Of a stretch of DNA of 64,000 nt, positions 59,747-64,000 are shown one piece after another. This DNA comes from Planctomycetota bacterium (lineage in GTDB: Bacteria; Planctomycetota; UBA1135; UBA2386): the NCBI GenBank assembly GCA_020638655.1, contig JACKIC010000009.1:232584-296583 (forward strand), given 5' to 3'. The position numbers and the translations under genes are program-made. The first letter of the stretch is position 1. Every line of letters begins with the position of its first letter. The notes beneath the pieces were generated by a model that was not told the origin of the DNA, made no database searches, and saw only the letters and a list, made by a program, of their open reading frames with translations.

Positions 59747-61597
59747 TCACTCGCCGTTGCCGAAGATCGCGCTGCGCTGCTGCGCGAGGTTGGACCGGAA
59801 GTCCTTCATGCGCTCTTCGAGGATCTGGTTCATCTGGGTGTGCATGTCCTCGGGGCTGCGGATCACGCTCGGGGTGATGAACACGAGCATGGTCGTGTTG
59901 GTCTCCGAACGGCTCTTGCCCTTGAACATCCAGCCCAGGACCGGGATGTCGCCCAGCAGCGGGATCTTGGTGATCGTCTCGCTCTCGGTCTTGCTCTTGA
60001 GGCCGCCGAGCACGGCCGTCTGGCCGCCGCGCAGCAGCACCGTCGTCGCCAGCGTGCTCGAGGCGACGCGCGGCAGGGCGATGGTGCCGGCCTGGTTGCC
60101 GGTGCCGACCGTGAACACGTCGAAGCCGGCCGGGGCCAGGCCCGTCGCGCCGGTGCCCGTGAGGGCGGTGCGCTGCGGGATCACCTCGAGGATGACCTTG
60201 TCGGTGCCCGGCACGATGTGCGGGGTCGCGAGCAGCTGGAAGCCGACGTTGACCGGCGACTCGTCGCCTTCTTCGAGGGCCTGCAGCAGACCGCCGGCCT
60301 GGCCCTGCTCGACGCGCGACTGCGCGTAACGAACGGCCTCACCGACGAAGATCGTCGCGGTCTGGTGGTCGAGCGCCACGATCTGCGGCGCCTGCACGAT
60401 CTCCGAGCGCGCGTCCTTCTTGAGCAGGCGCAGGGTCGCCGTCACCTGGGTGAAGTCGAGCGCGCCGAAGACGACGTCGGGCACCACGGTGTTGGCCGGG
60501 GTGTTGTCGCTGGCCGAGGGGCCAAAGCCGTTGTCGCTGGCGAAGATCGAGTCGTCCCAGCCGCCCTGACCGAGGTCGAAGGGCAGGCGGTGCGGGATCT
60601 GGCCCAGGCTCATCGAGGCCGTGTAGCCCGAGCCGCCCGGCGAGATGCCGACGTCGAGCACGTCCTCGTTGGTCGTGGTCGCGAAGCGCACGTCGAGGTA
60701 GATCTGCGACGGCTCGGTGTCGACCATCTCGATGGTGCGGCGCACGCTGTCCACGACGGGGCGCGTGTCCTTCACCATGATCATGTTGCGCTCCTGGATG
60801 TACTCCAGGCTGCCGACGTCGGGCGTGATCATGCCGCGCAGCGTGTCGAGCAGCGTGAACTGGATCTCACCCTTGGCGAGCTTGCCGGTCGGACGCTTGT
60901 CCTCGACGTACTGCGAGATGATGAACGGCACGTAGGTGCTGTTCGGGCGCACGTAGCGCAGCTGAATCGTCGCGGTCTCGAGGTCCTGTTCGATGTTCGA
61001 CGCGGGCACGACGCGCAGGATGCCGCGCGACTCCTCGACGACGACGAAGCCCAGGGTCTTGACCGTGGTCTCGAGCGCGTCGCGCCACGGCACGTTCTTG
61101 AGGCGCACCGTGATCGACCCGCGGACCTCGGGGGCGACCACGATGTTGGCGCCCGAGATCTTGGCGATCGTGTCGATCACCTTCTGGATGTCGGTGTTCT
61201 CGAAGGCGAAGTAGACGCGCGGCGGCTTCTCGACGCGCAGCACGCCACCGTCGACCTCGGCCACGACGCAGCCGGCCTGCTCGGCGACGAGGTCGAGCGC
61301 CTGGCGCCAGGCGACGTCCTGCAGGTCGATCGTGACCGTGGCCTCGATGCCCTGGTCCATGATGATGTTGACGCTCGTCTTCTTGCGGATGCTGTTGACG
61401 ACGTCGCGAAGATCACGGTCCTTGAGACGCAGCGTCAGGCGACTCGAACGGTCGCCCTGGGCTTCCGTGCTGATCTCCTGCTGCTGTTGCCCCTCTTGAG
61501 GGGTCGGCGCAGCCTCGTTGTTCTGCGCCATGACGGGCATTGCCATGGCCGCCCAGAGCGCCACGGTGCCCACGATCCCTTTCCTGACTGCCTGCAT
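59747..61597 (-). CDS. pilQ: Type IV pilus secretin PilQ
   Basis: 616 residues. A signal peptide (AMAMPVMAQ) is followed by two or three N-domains with the repeats LRLKDRDLRDVVNSIRKKTSVNIIMDQGIEATVTIDLQDVAWRQALDLVAEQAGCVV and PPRVYFAFENTDIQKVIDTIAKISGANIVVAPEVRGSITVRLKNVPWRDAL. The secretin domain ends with GGQTAVLGGLKSKTESETITKIPLLGDIPVLGWMFKGKSRSETNTTMLVFITPSVI, the classical secretin signature. It forms the outer-membrane gate for the pilus. The gene is last in the pilM-N-O/P-Q operon. Confidence 0.94.
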   Translation of the reverse strand: MQAVRKGIVGTVALWAAMAMPVMAQNNEAAPTPQEGQQQQEISTEAQGDRSSRLTLRLKDRDLRDVVNSIRKKTSVNIIMDQGIEATVTIDLQDVAWRQALDLVAEQAGCVVAEVDGGVLRVEKPPRVYFAFENTDIQKVIDTIAKISGANIVVAPEVRGSITVRLKNVPWRDALETTVKTLGFVVVEESRGILRVVPASNIEQDLETATIQLRYVRPNSTYVPFIISQYVEDKRPTGKLAKGEIQFTLLDTLRGMITPDVGSLEYIQERNMIMVKDTRPVVDSVRRTIEMVDTEPSQIYLDVRFATTTNEDVLDVGISPGGSGYTASMSLGQIPHRLPFDLGQGGWDDSIFASDNGFGPSASDNTPANTVVPDVVFGALDFTQVTATLRLLKKDARSEIVQAPQIVALDHQTATIFVGEAVRYAQSRVEQGQAGGLLQALEEGDESPVNVGFQLLATPHIVPGTDKVILEVIPQRTALTGTGATGLAPAGFDVFTVGTGNQAGTIALPRVASSTLATTVLLRGGQTAVLGGLKSKTESETITKIPLLGDIPVLGWMFKGKSRSETNTTMLVFITPSVIRSPEDMHTQMNQILEERMKDFRSNLAQQRSAIFGNGE

Positions 61598-61746
61598 CGT
61601 CGATCCTTCCCTAGCGGGTGGTAACGGTTGATTCGCCGAACGGCCGCCGCCCGCTTGCGCGACGACCGGAATTCCCTTCTCTCATCGAACGGCCGACGGC
61701 AGCGGCTTGAGCGAACTACGAAGTCGCTCGCGCCGCGCCCGCGGCC

Positions 61747-63171
61747 TCACATCGTGCGCACGAGCGTCAGCCCGCGGAACACGAACCAGACCTGCTCTTC
61801 CTCGACCAGCTTGACCAGCAGGTCGTCAGCGATGTAGTCGCCTTCTTCGTAGACCTCGCCGTTGAGCAGCACGCCCGAGCGGCCGCCGCGGTTGACGACC
61901 ACGCCCTCGAGCTTGAGGTCCATGCCGCGGAAGTCGAGCGCCGTCGACGCCTTGACCTGCAGCGCCTTGGCCTTGACCGCCAGTTCGTAGCGCGCGTCGG
62001 TGGACGGCATCGTCAGCCGCGAGGCGACGCTGTCGTAGCGCCCCTTGGCGTCCTCGAGCTGACCGGCCTTGAGGTCACCGGCCATCTCCGCGATCAGCTG
62101 CTCGATCTCCGCCTTGGGCAGGAACGGGTCCTTCTTGGCCCGCTCCGTGCTCGCGGTGGCGTTCATCTGCGCGCGGATCTCGTCGAGCGGGATGGTCACC
62201 TGCGTCGACCACTTGAGCTTGAGCGGTGAGTAGGTGATGACCTTCACGTCCGAGTCGATGGTCGTGTCGATCTCGCCGAGGACCTCCCGCACGCTCTTCT
62301 CGAGGCCGTATTGCTCGAACAGCGTCGTCTCGGGGTTCTTCAGCTTCTGCACCATGTCCTGCAGATTGGTGATCTGACCGACGTAGCGGTCGAGCAGCTG
62401 CTTCTGCACCTCGATCGAGCCCTTCTCGCCCTCGAGCTGATCGCCGCTGATGCGAGGATCGGCGAGGATGTCGCGACGACCCTGCTTCTCGCGGTAGTCG
62501 TAGTGCTCGATCTTCAGATCGTTCATGCGCTTCCAGATCTCCTCGCGGAGCTCGTTGCGGCGCTTGTCGTAGTTGGCGATCTTGACTTCCTTGCCGGCCG
62601 CCTTGCCGTTGTAGGTGTACGTCTGCAGCGTCACCTTGACCGTGTGCACCGCGTCGTCGCCGATGCGCTGCTCGGTGCGGCCGCCGGCGCCGCTGGTGAT
62701 CTGGAAGTCGGTGATCGAGACGAAACGCTCGTAGTTCTCGACCAGGTTGAGGAACTTGAGGAACTGCCAGAGAGTCCCCTTCATCTCGTAGTTGTACTCG
62801 ATCGGCACGAAGCGCTGCTGACCCTTGTCAGGACGCTTGTTCTTCGGCTGCAGGCCCGTGCCCTGGATGCCGGTCTGCCGCTCGAAGTCGTCGATCATGC
62901 GCACGAACGCGATCAGCTCGCGCGAGTCGGGCAGGATCTTGACGTACTCGTCGAGGTTCTCGCGCAGGATGATCACGTCGTCCTCGGACGCGGGGATCTG
63001 CTTGATCTTCGCGTCCGCAGCGGCGATCTCCTGCTGCTTGCTCTCGGTCTGGGTCTGCACCTCGTCGATGAGACCCTGCGTATAGAACACGCCCGCGAAC
63101 GAGCCGAGGCACACCAACAGGGTGCCGGCGCCGATCGCGACCAACTGCTTCTTCTGGGACCAGCTCGACAT
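61747..63171 (-). CDS. pilO: PilO-like pilus assembly protein with PilP-like C-terminal tail
   Basis: 474 residues, against roughly 200 for typical PilO. Residues 11-31 form a transmembrane segment (VAIGAGTLLVCLGSFAGVFYT), then a coiled coil (DEVQTQTESKQQEIAAADAKIKQIPASEDD) and a PilO-like domain (GTLWQFLKFLNLVENYERFVSITDFQI). A long helical middle follows. The last ~60 residues (FRGMDLKLEGVVVNRGGRSGVLLNGEVYEEGDYI ... VWFVFRGLTLVRTM) resemble the PilP beta domain. It apparently combines PilO and PilP functions, linking the inner-membrane platform to the secretin. No separate pilP is found. Confidence 0.8.
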   Translation of the reverse strand: MSSWSQKKQLVAIGAGTLLVCLGSFAGVFYTQGLIDEVQTQTESKQQEIAAADAKIKQIPASEDDVIILRENLDEYVKILPDSRELIAFVRMIDDFERQTGIQGTGLQPKNKRPDKGQQRFVPIEYNYEMKGTLWQFLKFLNLVENYERFVSITDFQITSGAGGRTEQRIGDDAVHTVKVTLQTYTYNGKAAGKEVKIANYDKRRNELREEIWKRMNDLKIEHYDYREKQGRRDILADPRISGDQLEGEKGSIEVQKQLLDRYVGQITNLQDMVQKLKNPETTLFEQYGLEKSVREVLGEIDTTIDSDVKVITYSPLKLKWSTQVTIPLDEIRAQMNATASTERAKKDPFLPKAEIEQLIAEMAGDLKAGQLEDAKGRYDSVASRLTMPSTDARYELAVKAKALQVKASTALDFRGMDLKLEGVVVNRGGRSGVLLNGEVYEEGDYIADDLLVKLVEEEQVWFVFRGLTLVRTM

Positions 63172-63182
63172 GGCTCGTTACC

Positions 63183-63812
63183 TCACTTCTTGCCCTTGCC
63201 CTTCGCCGGTTGCGCGGGGGGCTTGAACTGCAACACCAACGGGAAGCTCAGCGATTCCGCTGGCTTGCGCTTCTTGTCGATGTCGAGCTTGAACGATGGA
63301 TCGGACCGGTCGATCTCGGCCGCGAACGGCGCGCCCTCGAGGTCCTCGTGGAGGTTGGCGATGCGCGACTTCTCCTCGCCCTGGACCGAGCCGGGCATGG
63401 TCACGGTCGTGCCCTTCTTCGGGTCGGCCTTGACGGCGATGCCGGAGAACCAGGCCAGGTGCCGATCGGTGTCGCCGTTGTTGTTGACGATGTCGATCAG
63501 CTCGTCGCAGAACTTCGACCACAGACGCCGCGACTTGGCGATGTCCTGGATGGTCTGCACGCGGGCCGCGTAGTCCTTCTTGTTCTTCTCCAGCTCGCCC
63601 TGGTAGACGACCTGCTTCTGCATGCTGGAGAGACGACCCTCGTAGTCGGCGAGGCGTTCCTCGGCCGAGGTGAGGTCACCGAAGTAGACGAGGCCGAACC
63701 AGCCGACCGACGCGCTGGAGACGATCGCCGCCAGGAACGCCGCGGCGATGACGCGCGCCGGCAGGCGGTTGCCGCGGCGCATCTCGGCAGGAAGAAGATT
63801 GATGCGAATCAC
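63183..63812 (-). CDS. pilN: Type IV pilus inner-membrane protein PilN
   Basis: 209 residues. MIRINLLPAEMRRG, the PilN opening that binds PilM, is followed by a transmembrane helix (VIAAAFLAAIVSSASVGWFGLVYF) and coiled coil (LTSAEERLADYEGRLSSMQKQVVYQGELEKNKKDYAARVQTI). The C-terminal domain is as expected. It lies 11 nt downstream of pilM and 11 nt upstream of the PilO/P gene. Confidence 0.92.
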   Translation of the reverse strand: MIRINLLPAEMRRGNRLPARVIAAAFLAAIVSSASVGWFGLVYFGDLTSAEERLADYEGRLSSMQKQVVYQGELEKNKKDYAARVQTIQDIAKSRRLWSKFCDELIDIVNNNGDTDRHLAWFSGIAVKADPKKGTTVTMPGSVQGEEKSRIANLHEDLEGAPFAAEIDRSDPSFKLDIDKKRKPAESLSFPLVLQFKPPAQPAKGKGKK

Positions 63813-63823
63813 GGTGGTGCTCC

Positions 63824-64000
63824 TCAGGAAGCAGCCGCCAGGCCCAGGGCCACGGCGAGCTGCGGTGCGAGTTGGTTCAAGGCCTCGACGTCGACGTTCT
63901 CGGCGCGGACCTTCAGGCCCTCGATCGGGTTCCAGGTCTTGGTGCGCTTCTCGAAGATGCGCTCGAAGCTCTCCTCGAGGAACGGCAGCAGCGCCGAACC
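63824..64000 (-). CDS. pilM: Type IV pilus ATPase-like protein PilM, C-terminal end (cut by window edge)
   Basis: Only the last 58 codons lie in the window. The end WNPIEGLKVRAENVDVEALNQLAPQLAVALGLAAAS fits PilM, whose actin-like fold recruits PilN at the cytoplasmic face. The rest of the gene lies beyond position 64000. Confidence 0.85.
   Translation of the reverse strand, partial: GSALLPFLEESFERIFEKRTKTWNPIEGLKVRAENVDVEALNQLAPQLAVALGLAAAS

Overview
The window is a high-GC bacterial chromosome segment. It reads best as a member of the Planctomycetota, probably one of the high-GC lineages. This is an inference from gene content: a stand-alone ECF sigma factor beside a membrane Ser/Thr kinase, a second ECF sigma factor fused to a membrane anchor and extracytoplasmic domains, a DUF1080 lipoprotein, many secreted repeat or beta-rich proteins, and an RNase E/G with a very large low-complexity insert. 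No phage, transposase, integrase or CRISPR array is visible.

Layout. 1-3.7 kb: hrpB (cut by the window edge), recR, ybaB, then a BlaI-type repressor with an M56 membrane peptidase that carries a LysM domain and three 51-residue repeats, and a near-perfect 21-bp palindrome over the repressor start. 3.8-16.4 kb: accessory and envelope genes (DoxX-like membrane protein, beta-helix protein, secreted proteins, lipoproteins, ECF sigma + kinase, MORN-peroxiredoxin lipoprotein). 16.4-18.6 kb: dnaX, tRNA-Ser(GGA) and the SRP RNA. 18.7-26.5 kb: secreted enzymes and hypotheticals (DUF1080, M23 peptidase, esterase, S9 prolyl oligopeptidase). 26.5-34.2 kb: tRNA-Ser(CGA), tadA, an N-acetylornithine-type carbamoyltransferase, a divergent SDR / alpha-oxoamine synthase pair, and dnaE.

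34.2-48.8 kb is one long minus-strand ribosomal super-operon (S10-spc-alpha order) from rpsJ down to rplQ, including secY, adk, infA and rpoA. It lacks rplC (L3), rpmD (L30) and map at their usual places. A good sigma-70 promoter lies upstream of rpsJ. 48.8-53.8 kb continues on the minus strand with an EF-G-like GTPase, pilT, obg, rpmA and rplU. 53.9-56.6 kb is the sigma-factor/carboxypeptidase-regulatory fusion. 56.7-59.2 kb is RNase E/G, and 59.7-64 kb is a type IV pilus assembly operon (pilM, pilN, pilO fused to a pilP-like tail, pilQ), with pilT lying 8 kb away.

Functionally the window combines translation and replication housekeeping with type IV pilus assembly and an envelope-centred set of sensors and secreted proteins. 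The most interesting candidates are the BlaI/M56-LysM-repeat sensor, the membrane-anchored sigma factor, the ribosomal operon without L3, the carbamoyltransferase lacking the regulatory lysine, the possible sphingolipid gene pair, and the split S1 domain of RNase E/G.
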